From positions 1-51,024 of the forward strand of contig NZ_JAAFKG010000055.1 of assembly GCF_013299185.1 (NCBI RefSeq): DNA of 51,024 nucleotides, written 5' to 3'. This DNA is from Microcoleus sp. bin48.metabat.b7b8b9.023. Lineage in GTDB: Bacteria; Cyanobacteriota; Cyanobacteriia; Cyanobacteriales; Microcoleaceae. The translations under genes and the position numbers were made by a program. Shown in pieces: positions 7,796-17,759 of this stretch. Within the stretch, counting starts at the first letter, position 1, and every line of letters starts with the position of its first letter. The notes beneath the pieces were generated by a model. The model saw only the letters and a list, made by a program, of their open reading frames with translations. It was not told the origin of the DNA and made no database searches.

Positions 7796-9310
7796 CTAAA
7801 CCCAAGAAGGGAGCCACATCCTAATTTTCCATTCCATTTGCGACAAAGGCAATCCCAAATAGAGAGGCATCCAGAAAATAAAAGCACCCAAAACCAGAAA
7901 AATTATTGTTACCCCCATCCCTCGGAGGCGAGTTTGTGGGCTGTGCAGCCACCTGTCAGTCCACCAAGCAAGTGCTAAAGCTGCAAACACAGAACAACCC
8001 ATATAATGGTACAAAAATACGCAGCGAGTCACCTTCACCCAAGGCAGCAAATTAGCAGCCCAATTAACTATTAAATATAACGCCAGCCACATTTCGGCAG
8101 TCGGCGGAAACAAAATCGGCCGCTGCTGTTCGAGCGCCTCAACCGAAGCCACCCGGCGCGTTTCCATCCACACTAAAACCCGGTGAACCAAAACTCCTAT
8201 TACTAGCAGTAAAGATAAAGTTGACAGCCACCAAAGCAAAGGATTTCCCATCGCGTGCACGTCAAAAATTACCGGATTTACACCGATCGGCAAAGGTGGC
8301 AAAACAGGATCTGATGGTGCATTGCTGCTAATACTTTTGTAGAAGTAGACGATCGGGCGCAGCATCAAAGGCCAACTGTACCACGCCGAACAATAAGGAT
8401 GCACGTTAGGCCCGCTTTTAATCCGCTGGTGATAAGTCAAAATTTCCGTTTGCATCTGCCAAAAGTTGGGAGTTGGATTGAGATGCAGGTGAGGAATCCA
8501 GGAGATGCTGTAAACTAAAATAGGAATCACAGCTAGACTCAAAATTACTTCTAAAAATTTGAGTTGAGTCAGTTTTTGTACGGGACTTTCCGGGGGCAAG
8601 AGAGCCGAATTTACCTCGGCACTCTGTTCTTCATTTCCTCGGTTTCCTTGGATTAAACGCACCGCCCACGCGCAGATCAAAATTAGATAAGTACCGAACA
8701 GAAACCACAATCCGTTCCATTTAATAGCAGCAGATGCGCCGAAACCTATCCCGGACAGTACCAGCCAAAGCCAGCGCTTTTTGCCTTCTGCTTCTACGGA
8801 TTTTAAAATAAATAATTGACCTAAGATTCCAAATAAAACTAGATAAATGTTGTTGAGCGCGTAGCGAGATTCAACTAAAAACAAACCGTCACAGGCGATA
8901 AAGAAAGCAGCCAGAAAAGCAAAGGTGCGGCGCCGCACTAGCTGATAAGCTAAAGCTCCGACAACTAGGGGAATAAAGGAACCTGTCAGAGCATTCAGCC
9001 AGCGGTAATCCCAAGGAGAGAGAACTGAGCCGGCCAGAGGGTTGAAGGCGGTTTTTCCAAAAGGCAAGTGTTTGCCGATCGCAATTCCGATCGCAATTAT
9101 GTACTGGCTCAGCGGCGGGTGAGCGTTGAAAAAAGGCGTTTTGGTCAGATAATCGTTGGCAAATTTAGCGTAGTAAACTTCGTCAAATACGAAAGCGTTA
9201 AATCGCTCTAGTTCCCAAAAGCGGAGAGTTAAGGAGACGAGGAACACACCGAGCATTCCTAGACCAAAAACAAGAGTGGATCTGTTGAATTGTTTTTTGT
9301 TGAGTTGCAT
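7796..9310 (-). CDS. Phospholipid carrier-dependent mannosyltransferase (GT39/PMT family)
   Basis: A 504-residue polytopic protein of the dolichyl-phosphate-mannose protein mannosyltransferase family. It would transfer a sugar from a polyprenyl-phosphate carrier to a protein or glycan on the outer face of the plasma membrane. The N-terminal loop FDEVYYAKFANDYL (about residue 38) carries the family's Asp-Glu pair, and FFNAHPPLSQYI follows. About ten membrane segments span the rest, and the C-terminus resembles the PMT 4-TM domain. The protein acceptor is unknown. No partner gene is adjacent. Confidence 0.9.
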   Translation of the reverse strand: MQLNKKQFNRSTLVFGLGMLGVFLVSLTLRFWELERFNAFVFDEVYYAKFANDYLTKTPFFNAHPPLSQYIIAIGIAIGKHLPFGKTAFNPLAGSVLSPWDYRWLNALTGSFIPLVVGALAYQLVRRRTFAFLAAFFIACDGLFLVESRYALNNIYLVLFGILGQLFILKSVEAEGKKRWLWLVLSGIGFGASAAIKWNGLWFLFGTYLILICAWAVRLIQGNRGNEEQSAEVNSALLPPESPVQKLTQLKFLEVILSLAVIPILVYSISWIPHLHLNPTPNFWQMQTEILTYHQRIKSGPNVHPYCSAWYSWPLMLRPIVYFYKSISSNAPSDPVLPPLPIGVNPVIFDVHAMGNPLLWWLSTLSLLLVIGVLVHRVLVWMETRRVASVEALEQQRPILFPPTAEMWLALYLIVNWAANLLPWVKVTRCVFLYHYMGCSVFAALALAWWTDRWLHSPQTRLRGMGVTIIFLVLGAFIFWMPLYLGLPLSQMEWKIRMWLPSWV

Positions 9311-9433
9311 AAAATAACCGAAAATAGTAGATGCTAGATTTGGGGGCGATCGCTAATTTAAAAATACTGAGTTGAGAATAGCTTAAAAACTATAATTATG
9401 CGTCATATCGTGTCCGGTCAATTGATCCTAATT

Positions 9434-9494
9434 CCTGTAGGGGCGGGTTCGCTTAAATATTTAACAAAAATGAGAGATTTTGTAAACCCGCCCC
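9434..9494. repeat. Inverted repeat (GGGGCGGGTT family)
   Basis: CCTGTAGGGGCGGGTTCGC pairs with AAACCCGCCCCGG at the right end. It is a second copy of the repeat at 348-410. The 333-base gap 9311-9643 otherwise shows only HIP1-like sites and no gene. Confidence 0.5.
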
Positions 9495-9643
9495 GGCCTC
9501 TAATAGCGATCGATCGGACATGATATCAGTCCTAGATTTGCCGATGTTGCCTCGTAATTAGCACGCAGCAAGGAAAATAGCAGATAACAAGGTGCGATCG
9601 ACTATAATAGCAGTTAAACAGGTCTTTTTTTGAGCAAGGGTTT

Positions 9644-12600
9644 ATGAATCTCGCTGTTTGGGTTTGGGGGCGTTGGGGGTTAGCTGTCGGTGCTAGTATC
9701 CTGCTAGCATCAGCCACCACGCCAAATCCCAAGACATTTGAAAGCTTTGGCGATTGGTGCAACAACAAAGAGCATTTAACCCCCCAAGCCAGACATACGG
9801 TAGAGGTGTTGCTATCAAAAGCCAAAACACAAGAGTGCGATCGCGCTCAACAAACCCTGGCTAATCTAACAGAACTTTCTCTGATTCGCAGTCAAATAGT
9901 CGATATCCAACCCTTATCAAAATTAACAAATCTCAGAAAGCTCAACCTCAGTTCAAATCAAATAAAAGATGTGCAACCCTTATCGGGACTGACTAATCTG
10001 AGATTTCTCATCCTCAACTTCAATCAAATCTCAGACGTGAAACCGTTATCGGGACTGACTAATCTGACAGAACTTTTCCTCGAAGCCAATCAAATTGTAG
10101 ATGTCACACCGTTAGCGGGATTAACCAATTTAACAGCATTTTCCCTAGCATCTAATCAACTTGCTGACGTGGCACTCTTGTCGAAAATGGCTAAGTTAGA
10201 GTTTCTTTATTTGGGCAACAATCAAATAAAGGATGTCAAGCCATTATCTACTTTGAGCAATTTGCTGTTACTCTTCATCGAATCCAATCAAATTGTAGAT
10301 GTAAATCCTTTAGCAAAACTGACGAATTTAACAACTCTCAATCTGAGTAAAAATCAAATTCAGGATGCGACACCTTTAGCCCAATTGAGTCAACTAACAA
10401 CTCTCGATCTCGGTGGAAATCCAATCCCGGAGGGGGAAGCGGATCGATTAATTCAGAAAAATAGACAGCGATTGAATCAGCAAACAAATCAGCAAACTGA
10501 AGAAGTCGATCGCTTGATTCAGGAAGCTACGCGACTATTCGATCGCCAAACAGCAACATCTTACCGGGAAGCATTGCAAAAGTTTGATGCAGCACGTTCG
10601 CTTTATCAAAGGCTGGGAAAGCGACAGGCTGAAGCTTACGCCCTGAATCAAATGGGATTAATTGCTAATAGATTGGGAGAGAGACAACAAGCCCTAGATT
10701 ACTACAAACAAGCTCTTTCTTTGAATCGGATTTTAGGCGATCGCTCGAAACAAGCCATCATTCTCAATAACATCGGCGCTGTGTACTATGCGTTGGGAGA
10801 GAAACAGCAAGCCCTAGACTACTATAACCAAGTTCTGTCAGTGATTCGAGAATTGGGCGATCGCCCGATCGAAGCTACCAACCTCAACAACCTGTTGCAA
10901 ATACCCCCAAACAGTGACATATCATTGAACGATCGCTCTCTTCAAGCAATTCCCCTGAGCAACATACTGAATATATCCCCAAACACGCGCGCATCATCGG
11001 GCGATCGCACTGCCGAAGCTACCACTCTCAACAACATCGGCTTAGCCTACAATGATTTGGGAGACAAACAGAAAGCCAGAGAATATTTCAACCAAGCCCT
11101 TACCCTGTTTCGCGCTACGGGCGATCGCACTAAGGAAGCCACTGCTCTCACCAACATCGGCTTAGCCTACAACGATTCGGGAGAAAAGCAAAAAGCCCTC
11201 GATTATTATAACCAAGCACTACTTCTAAGACGGCAAGTGCGCGATCGGCGTGGAGAAGCTCTGACACTCAACAATATAGGGGTTGTCTACTCAGAATTGG
11301 GAGAAAAACAGAAAGCACAAGAGTATTTCAACCAATCTCTTCCTCTGTTTCGCGCTGTGGGCGATCGGCCCGGAGAAGCTCTCACCCTCTACAATATTGC
11401 TAATGTTAAAGGTAATTTTGGCAATCTAATTGCAGCCCTCACTGACATTGAATCCTCCATCAAAATCATCGAAAACCTCCGCACCAAAATTAGCAGCAAC
11501 GAACTTCGCACCTCATACTTTGCCACAGTAAATAACTATTACCAGTTCTACATTCAACTGTTAATGGAACTGCACAAAACCAATCCCAAATCTGGCTATG
11601 ATACCAAAGCCTTAGAAGCCAGCGAACGTTCTCGCGCCCGCACTTTACTGGAACTTTTGCAAGAAGCAAAGGCCGATATTCGCCAAGGAGTTGCCCCAGA
11701 ATTATTGCAACAAGAACGCAATTTACAACAGCAACTCGATGCCTTAGAAACACGCAACATCAACAATTTTAGCACTCGAAATCCGACTCCGGCGCAAGTA
11801 GCAGCAGTAGAAACACAGCGCCAAAACCTGCTATCTCAATATCAAGAAATTCAAGCAAAAATTCGCACCACCAGCCCCCGTTACGCCGCCCTCACCCAAC
11901 CCCAACCTTTAAGCCTTTCACAGATTCAAGAACAAATCCTCGACGACAAAACAATCTTACTTCAATATAGCTTAGGAGAAAAGCATAGTTATCTCTGGGC
12001 GGTGAGTAAAACCAGCATCACCAGCTATGAATTACCTCCTCGCACGGCAATAGAAGCAGCCGCCCGCAATTTCCGTCACGCTGTGACTAATCCGCTGTAC
12101 CGAGACATCCCCAATCGAGTCACCAAAGCTAGCAACGCCCTCAGTAAAATCATCTTACAACCTGTCGCAGCACAACTGGCTCAAAAACGCCTGCTGATAG
12201 TTGGCGATGGCATTTTGAATTATCTTCCCTTTGCCGCCCTCTCTCTTCCCGAAACATCCGGTGAAAATGATCGTAAGCCTTTAATTGTAGATCATGAAAT
12301 CGTGCTGCTGCCTTCAGCTTCCACCTTGGGAATATTAAGACAAAATTATCGCGATCGAGCAAACCCAACTCGGACTTTAGCAATGTTTGCCGATCCAGTT
12401 TTTAGCGCTCAAGACGAACGATTCAAAGCACCAGCTACTACTACAGATCGCGAAGCAATAGAATCAGTAAATCTCGGCTTAAGTCGCTCTAGTAGCGACA
12501 ATAACCGACTGTGGAGCCGTTTAAAATTTACTCGCCAAGAAGCTCAAATAATTCAATCGTTAGTTTCAGAAAATTCTAGCACCCAATCCTTAGATTTTGC

Positions 12601-13090
12601 CGCCAATCGCAGCACAGCAACCAGTCCCAATCTCAGCCAATATAAAATCATTCATTTTGCCACCCACGGTTTCGCGAATAGCACTCACCCGGAATTATCA
12701 GGAATCCTCATGTCCTTAGTAGACACAAATGGCAAACCCTTAAATGGATTCCTGCGGCTTACAGATATTTTTAATCTCAAACTAGCAGCAGAATTAGTAG
12801 TTTTAAGTGCCTGTCAAACCGGATTGGGGCAGAACATTCAAGGCGAGGGAATTGTCGGATTGACGAGAGGATTTATGTATGCGGGTGCGAAGCGAGTAGT
12901 TGTGAGTTTGTGGAGTGTCGATGATGAAGGAACCTCGAAGTTAATGGCTAGTTTCTATGAGGGAATGCTGAAAAAAGGGTTGACGCCAGCGGCAGCTTTA
13001 AGGGCGGCGCAATTAGAAATGTTGCAGCAGAAAGAGTGGCAGTCTCCCTATTATTGGGCGGCGTTTACGCTTCAGGGTGAATGGCGGTAA
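9644..13090 (+). CDS. LRR-TPR-CHAT caspase-like protein
   Basis: A 1148-residue multidomain protein. The N-terminus is a hydrophobic signal or anchor. Nine 22-residue leucine-rich repeats (pattern LTNLxxLxLxxNQIxDVxPL) span about residues 80-275. Tetratricopeptide repeats of about 40 residues follow to about 640, with one degenerate pair near 420-455. A helical linker leads to a CHAT domain (about 790-1148) with the catalytic dyad His1008 (HFATHGF) and Cys1057 (LSACQTG). CHAT peptidases are clan CD proteases, several of which act as effectors that cleave a partner when triggered. The LRR and TPR parts are likely ligand or partner binding. It converges with the 13169-14653 gene. Confidence 0.88.
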   Translation: MNLAVWVWGRWGLAVGASILLASATTPNPKTFESFGDWCNNKEHLTPQARHTVEVLLSKAKTQECDRAQQTLANLTELSLIRSQIVDIQPLSKLTNLRKLNLSSNQIKDVQPLSGLTNLRFLILNFNQISDVKPLSGLTNLTELFLEANQIVDVTPLAGLTNLTAFSLASNQLADVALLSKMAKLEFLYLGNNQIKDVKPLSTLSNLLLLFIESNQIVDVNPLAKLTNLTTLNLSKNQIQDATPLAQLSQLTTLDLGGNPIPEGEADRLIQKNRQRLNQQTNQQTEEVDRLIQEATRLFDRQTATSYREALQKFDAARSLYQRLGKRQAEAYALNQMGLIANRLGERQQALDYYKQALSLNRILGDRSKQAIILNNIGAVYYALGEKQQALDYYNQVLSVIRELGDRPIEATNLNNLLQIPPNSDISLNDRSLQAIPLSNILNISPNTRASSGDRTAEATTLNNIGLAYNDLGDKQKAREYFNQALTLFRATGDRTKEATALTNIGLAYNDSGEKQKALDYYNQALLLRRQVRDRRGEALTLNNIGVVYSELGEKQKAQEYFNQSLPLFRAVGDRPGEALTLYNIANVKGNFGNLIAALTDIESSIKIIENLRTKISSNELRTSYFATVNNYYQFYIQLLMELHKTNPKSGYDTKALEASERSRARTLLELLQEAKADIRQGVAPELLQQERNLQQQLDALETRNINNFSTRNPTPAQVAAVETQRQNLLSQYQEIQAKIRTTSPRYAALTQPQPLSLSQIQEQILDDKTILLQYSLGEKHSYLWAVSKTSITSYELPPRTAIEAAARNFRHAVTNPLYRDIPNRVTKASNALSKIILQPVAAQLAQKRLLIVGDGILNYLPFAALSLPETSGENDRKPLIVDHEIVLLPSASTLGILRQNYRDRANPTRTLAMFADPVFSAQDERFKAPATTTDREAIESVNLGLSRSSSDNNRLWSRLKFTRQEAQIIQSLVSENSSTQSLDFAANRSTATSPNLSQYKIIHFATHGFANSTHPELSGILMSLVDTNGKPLNGFLRLTDIFNLKLAAELVVLSACQTGLGQNIQGEGIVGLTRGFMYAGAKRVVVSLWSVDDEGTSKLMASFYEGMLKKGLTPAAALRAAQLEMLQQKEWQSPYYWAAFTLQGEWR

Positions 13091-13168
13091 ACGTTACACG
13101 ACTTACACAATAATGTTGACACACTGTGGGAATTGCCCCTAAAACTATATGAATTGCGATCGCTTCTA

Positions 13169-14653
13169 CTACTTCTTGAAAAACCAGATCAATTTGATAA
13201 CCAATGCGGTGATAACTGCGGCTAAAACTCCTATGCCCACGCTAGCTGTCGCTGAGATAGCAGGAACCAACCAAGGGTCTGGAATCCCTAGGTGCGACAG
13301 TGTGCAACCTAGAGGATATTTGACAGCTTCCTTGGGGTCAGATGCGCCAGGAAACTGTGTGGCGATCGAGGCTACCATCGACCCGGCAGCCAGTCCAACG
13401 CCTAAAATCGCAACGGTATTTTGAAAGCTGCGATCGCGTTCTGACTGGTCAATTTCAGTGACTCCCCGAATCGAGTTAATTAACTCTCCTAGTAAAGTTA
13501 CTCCCGAACTTAAACTTTCACAATCATTCTGAATTTGTAGTAAGTATCGGTGTTCAACATCATCGTTAAATCGCTTCAAAAATTCCAATTGCTTCAGAGC
13601 TTCCAGATCGTTTTCTGCTTGAAATTCTTCTGTCAAGCGCTGTTTTATTCTCTCCATTCGTCGTTTGTAGTTGAGCAGGTTAACCTCTATGGTACGTTTT
13701 TGAATATTGAGGTAATTCAGATCGATCGAGTAGTTGGAAAAAGTATTTTGAGCATCGAGCAGAGTTTGACGGAGTTTTTTAAGGTTTAAGCTTCGGGTTT
13801 GACTTCGATTGAAATCTTTCAAGTATTGCTTAATTAAATCAAAATCATCTTTGAGTTGCTGTCTCAGATATTGGCTTTGACCGTAAGCCCAGAGTATTTT
13901 ACTTCGATAGGCAAATAAACGGAGCCAGTCGAAGTCAAATCGAGAGGCTTTTTTAGCAGTTTCTGAGTCGGGATAAAGGGCAATGAAAACTGTGTTGTTA
14001 TCCTGAATTTGATGGATGTTCCGGATGGAAATTGAATCGGAAGTCGAGGAAGCGATCGCTCCTTTGAAACGATAGCGCCACAACTCAAATATCATTCCTC
14101 CCGCAAACAGACTTTTGCCTCGAAAATCACGATCCCAATTAAGTTCTAGTTCTGGAATTTGGCAGCACGATCGGGCAATGATTTCAGCGTTATCTGGGGT
14201 AAAGTTAGGAATTTGACCTGATAGCATCCAGACTTGTCCGATCGAACTCTTTTGGTTGGCTAATCGCAGTTCGAGTTCTGCTTTAAGATCGGCAAAGCAA
14301 CTGACGGGCAATTTTTCAGTTTGACTGCGATCGGGATACCGGAAAGAATGTTCGACAGAACAATCGAGTAACAGTCCGTAATTCTCCCCCAAACGGACTG
14401 GATAGTAGTAACCTTTTAACGCATATTTAAGGGAACGACTGTCAAATTGCTGCGTGCCTCGACTACCCGATAGTTCAACATACTCTCCTTCTATATCAGC
14501 ATCTCGCTGTACGATCCAGGCACGAAGTTGTTCGGGAAGTTTTAGGGAAAAACTGACTCGATCGTTAGGGCGATCGCCAGCACTATCGCCCAGTTCATCG
14601 CGCAAGTCGTACAAAAATAAATCTAAGGTTGGATAAATAATTTCACTCATCAT
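13169..14653 (-). CDS. Unknown membrane-anchored coiled-coil protein
   Basis: A 494-residue protein that I do not recognise. The N-terminal 230 residues look globular and mixed alpha/beta. About residues 250-405 are predominantly helical and coiled-coil-like. The C-terminus carries two hydrophobic segments (AILGVGLAAGSMVASIA and a second ending VITALVIKLIWFFKK), so it is probably anchored in a membrane with the bulk in the cytoplasm. It lies 9 bases after the 14663-15127 gene and the pair runs divergently from the caspase-MoxR-vWA-STAND operon, which suggests a functional link with that system. Confidence 0.6.
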   Translation of the reverse strand: MMSEIIYPTLDLFLYDLRDELGDSAGDRPNDRVSFSLKLPEQLRAWIVQRDADIEGEYVELSGSRGTQQFDSRSLKYALKGYYYPVRLGENYGLLLDCSVEHSFRYPDRSQTEKLPVSCFADLKAELELRLANQKSSIGQVWMLSGQIPNFTPDNAEIIARSCCQIPELELNWDRDFRGKSLFAGGMIFELWRYRFKGAIASSTSDSISIRNIHQIQDNNTVFIALYPDSETAKKASRFDFDWLRLFAYRSKILWAYGQSQYLRQQLKDDFDLIKQYLKDFNRSQTRSLNLKKLRQTLLDAQNTFSNYSIDLNYLNIQKRTIEVNLLNYKRRMERIKQRLTEEFQAENDLEALKQLEFLKRFNDDVEHRYLLQIQNDCESLSSGVTLLGELINSIRGVTEIDQSERDRSFQNTVAILGVGLAAGSMVASIATQFPGASDPKEAVKYPLGCTLSHLGIPDPWLVPAISATASVGIGVLAAVITALVIKLIWFFKK

Positions 14654-14662
14654 CTTTAGCCT

Positions 14663-15127
14663 TCAGGATTTTGACTTTTGGAAATAATCTAGAATTCGCT
14701 GAAGAAAGCTGAGATTTTTAGTAGTTGTTGATGGATCTTTCTGGGTCAATACATTAATCGATACATCGACAAATTCATTACTTGTTTTGTCCGGTTCGCC
14801 TTCCGTATAGCCGAAGGTAACAGTTTCTCGGCATTGGGGGAGTAATTCTGTTTCTTTTTCCTGTTGGGTTGGTAGTAGTTCGATCGGGATGTTGCCGTCG
14901 ATCGCTTCTAATTGAACTTTAGCAGTCTGAAAAAGTCGATCGAGTTCAGGGTTTTGCTGGATGACAGCCATCAAGCCTTCTTGAATATAATCCCAGTCGT
15001 CTGGATCGAGAGCAAGTTGTTCGCCGATCGTTTCCAAGTTCGCTCGTTCGTCAGCGGTGAGTGGTGTTTCTAGCTGCTTCAATGCGAGAAGGAGTGCTAG
15101 CAGAGCGATACTACGAGATTTGGCCAT
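14663..15127 (-). CDS. Unknown small protein beside conflict operon
   Basis: A 154-residue protein with no family that I recognise. The first 75 residues are helical (ALLALLLALKQ; LTADERANLETI; DPDDWDYIQEGL) and have the size and character of a small death-like or effector-associated adaptor domain; that is inference. The remainder is polar and low in structure signals. It is the first gene of the minus-strand pair and starts 152 bases from the divergent caspase gene. The spacing to the downstream membrane-anchored gene (9 bases) supports co-expression. Confidence 0.55.
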   Translation of the reverse strand: MAKSRSIALLALLLALKQLETPLTADERANLETIGEQLALDPDDWDYIQEGLMAVIQQNPELDRLFQTAKVQLEAIDGNIPIELLPTQQEKETELLPQCRETVTFGYTEGEPDKTSNEFVDVSINVLTQKDPSTTTKNLSFLQRILDYFQKSKS

Positions 15128-15279
15128 GAATCCTCCAAGGCAAATGGTTATTTAAATTTTATGTTAGAGTAAAATAGGCATTTAAGCCAGAATTCGCCAA
15201 AATTGCTGCCATCAGTTTGGTTTCAGTTGCGTTTGGGTGCATTAGCAGTTGGATATAGAACTTAACATTTAAACTCTTC
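15128..15279. promoter_or_regulatory. Divergent intergenic region of the conflict locus
   Basis: This 152-base gap separates two divergent units and must hold the promoters of at least one, probably both. It is AT-rich; I could not identify convincing -35/-10 pairs or an operator. No Shine-Dalgarno sequence precedes the caspase ATG at 15280. Confidence 0.35.
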
Positions 15280-16863
15280 ATGACGCGAAAACGAAAAGCA
15301 CTCGTTGTTGGGATAAATCGGTATCCTTTTTTGAAGGATGCTAAAACAGGTAAAGTAAAGCACCTTACAACTCCCGCTTCAGATGCAGAGGAGATCGCAA
15401 AGCTCTTGGAAGCGGATAATAATTTCATCGTACATCGTTTGCCTTTTAGCGAGATCGATAGCAAGATTCAGGTCGATCCAAAGAAATCGGTTAATGCGGA
15501 CGATCTGAAGCGTGAAATCCGCTGGTTATTTCAGAATGAAGAGGAGCCAGATACAGTTCTATTATTTTTCGCGGGACATAGTTTTCCCAAGCAAAATTCT
15601 TTAGGTACAAAGCAACAAATTTGGCTGGAAACGAGTGATTCTAAGTTTGAAGACAAAAAAGGTGTATTGTTGAATGATGTATGGGATTCATTGGAAGATT
15701 GCAAGGTCAAAGAGCAAATTATTTGGTTGGATAGCTGCTATAGTGGGGAGTTACTAGAGTTTAAGGAGAGCGATTTCTCAGGACGAAATCGAAAGCGCTT
15801 TTTAATTGCGGCTTCTCACAGTTCAGAAGTGGCTTATCAGCGATTGGATGAAAATCATGGTGTGCTATCGGGAGCGCTGATTGAAGGACTTAGCGTTTGT
15901 ACACCTACAGAGGATGAATGGATCACTGAACGCACACTCGCAGTTGAAGTTGAACGACATTTAACAGCGTATTACAAACAGACAAAACTTCCCCAAACAC
16001 CACTAATTCGTAATAGTGATCGCGGTCAACCTATTCAAATAAAAAGAGGAAAAATTAAGTTAGAAGCCAAAGAGAAGGAAATTACAAATATACAATTTAG
16101 GATGCTGTTTCACGAGATTTTAAATGCCGATTTTAAAGCTCAAGTTACTGTTGTCAGGGAGGTTATACAGAAGCACAAAACGGCGGCTTTCTTAATTCAC
16201 GGAGAGCAATATTGCGGACAGCAGCTTTTGGTCACTCGTTTATCTCGCCTCAATCCCAAATGGAAAAATATATCGCCCATCAAGGTTGATGTCGGGCAAA
16301 GGGCTGTGGGGGGTCGCATTCCTTATTTATGGAAACAACTTACTTCCTGGTTGAGTTTGCCCCAAGATGCTGAGTCCGATCGAATTATAGAGCGAGTTTG
16401 CGATCGCCTTGTCACCCAAGATGTGATTTTTATTTTTGACCGGGTAAACGATATGCAGTCTAGGGTATTATCTGGATGGATTCAGGAATTTTGGGAACCG
16501 CTTGTCGTCAGGGTAGAAAAACATTGCTCCTCGAAACAACGGAATACACACTTGTTAATGTTTCTGGTAGACAATAATGGTAGTGTTTGCAAATCGGATC
16601 TATTACTAACACAAAAAATCGATGAGTTGAGCTATTCAAAAAGCCCTTTAAGCTTACCACCAATTAGCCCGTTCACAGTCGATCTCTTGAACGAGCTAAT
16701 CGATCGAGTCACAACAATAGAAAATCTCAATTTTCCTGTTGATTTTAACTCTGAAATCTTATTTGAAAATTCGGAAAACGGTATCCCTGAATTTGTCTAT
16801 GAAGAACTTTGCTGTCACTGCGGTTATAGTTGGGAAGGAGGATTGGCAAAATGGCTAATTTAG
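15280..16863 (+). CDS. Caspase-like peptidase with degenerate STAND (iSTAND-like) domain
   Basis: A 527-residue protein. Residues 1-245 form a C14 (metacaspase/caspase-like) domain: VVGINRYPFL opens the fold, His100 lies in FFAGHSF and Cys153 in WLDSCYSGE, so the dyad is intact. Residues about 265-527 resemble the inactive STAND module: where an ATP-binding P-loop would be, the sequence is LIHGEQYCGQQLL, lacking GKS/T, and IFIFDRVNDM stands at the Walker B position. Such modules are thought to bind partner STAND proteins rather than hydrolyse ATP. It is the first gene of an operon with MoxR, vWA and STAND genes, overlapping the next start by 13 bases, and is the likely proteolytic effector. 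Confidence 0.82.
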   Translation: MTRKRKALVVGINRYPFLKDAKTGKVKHLTTPASDAEEIAKLLEADNNFIVHRLPFSEIDSKIQVDPKKSVNADDLKREIRWLFQNEEEPDTVLLFFAGHSFPKQNSLGTKQQIWLETSDSKFEDKKGVLLNDVWDSLEDCKVKEQIIWLDSCYSGELLEFKESDFSGRNRKRFLIAASHSSEVAYQRLDENHGVLSGALIEGLSVCTPTEDEWITERTLAVEVERHLTAYYKQTKLPQTPLIRNSDRGQPIQIKRGKIKLEAKEKEITNIQFRMLFHEILNADFKAQVTVVREVIQKHKTAAFLIHGEQYCGQQLLVTRLSRLNPKWKNISPIKVDVGQRAVGGRIPYLWKQLTSWLSLPQDAESDRIIERVCDRLVTQDVIFIFDRVNDMQSRVLSGWIQEFWEPLVVRVEKHCSSKQRNTHLLMFLVDNNGSVCKSDLLLTQKIDELSYSKSPLSLPPISPFTVDLLNELIDRVTTIENLNFPVDFNSEILFENSENGIPEFVYEELCCHCGYSWEGGLAKWLI

Positions 16864-17759
16864 CAAGTGTACTCGCTGCCGATGGCAAGCAGTTCTATCA
16901 GGGAAAATCAATTTCACTAGAGGGATCTCAACCAGGCGGACTCACTCCTTACTTACCATCGCCAGAACTGATTAATGCCGTCAACCTCACCATCTTTCTG
17001 GAGAAACGTCCTTTGTTGCTCAAAGGTGAACCGGGATGCGGTAAAACCCGTTTGGCAGAGGCAGTGGCTCAAGCACTAGGCTTGCCTTATGAATCTTGGT
17101 ATATTAAGTCTACAAGTAAAGCGAGGGATGGATTTTATACCTACGACGCTGTGAGACGATTGCACGATGTCCAACTGAAGGATGAAGAGAGTAAATCCAA
17201 GGTCAAGAATATCTATAACTATATTAAACACGGCCCATTAGGACGGGCTTTTAAGAATAAAGAGCGCACGGTCGTCCTCATTGATGAAATTGATAAAGCA
17301 GATATTGATTTTCCGAACGATTTATTGCGGGAGCTTGACGAGCAGAAATTTACGATCGAAGAAACGGGAAAAGAAGTCAAGGCAAATTATCCTCCGATTG
17401 TGTTCGTTACCAGCAACGACGAAAAGGATTTACCCGATGCGTTTCTGCGACGTTGCTTGTTTTATTACATTAAATTTCCGTATTCACAGTTAACCGAGAT
17501 TGTCAAGGCTCATTTTCCCGAATCGCCTCCCGATTTAATCGAGGTAGCAGTGAAACGTTTTACCGAATTGCGACAGGCAATGGAGAAGGGTCAGTCTGGG
17601 AAAAAAGTCAGTACCAGCGAATTGCTCGATTGGTTTGCGGTGCTGCGTCGATTTCCCCAAGATGAAGTATTGAAGCAGCTTGAGAACGAACTACCATTCC
17701 CGGAAGTTTTGTTGAAGAAATGGGAAGATCATCTGCGGTATCTGAAGTATGAAGTTTGA
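16851..17759 (+). CDS. MoxR-type AAA+ ATPase
   Basis: A 302-residue AAA+ ATPase of the MoxR group. Walker A is GEPGCGKT (Lys65), Walker B VVLIDEID (Asp145-Glu146), and sensor 1 VFVTSNDEKDLP, followed by the arginine-finger-like DAFLRRC. MoxR proteins remodel partner complexes and usually work with a vWA protein, here the next gene. I chose the ATG at 16851 because GGAAGGAGGA lies just upstream; a TTG at 16830 is also in frame. The gene overlaps the caspase gene by 13 bases and the vWA gene by 11, so the three are probably translationally coupled. Confidence 0.9.
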   Translation: MANLASVLAADGKQFYQGKSISLEGSQPGGLTPYLPSPELINAVNLTIFLEKRPLLLKGEPGCGKTRLAEAVAQALGLPYESWYIKSTSKARDGFYTYDAVRRLHDVQLKDEESKSKVKNIYNYIKHGPLGRAFKNKERTVVLIDEIDKADIDFPNDLLRELDEQKFTIEETGKEVKANYPPIVFVTSNDEKDLPDAFLRRCLFYYIKFPYSQLTEIVKAHFPESPPDLIEVAVKRFTELRQAMEKGQSGKKVSTSELLDWFAVLRRFPQDEVLKQLENELPFPEVLLKKWEDHLRYLKYEV

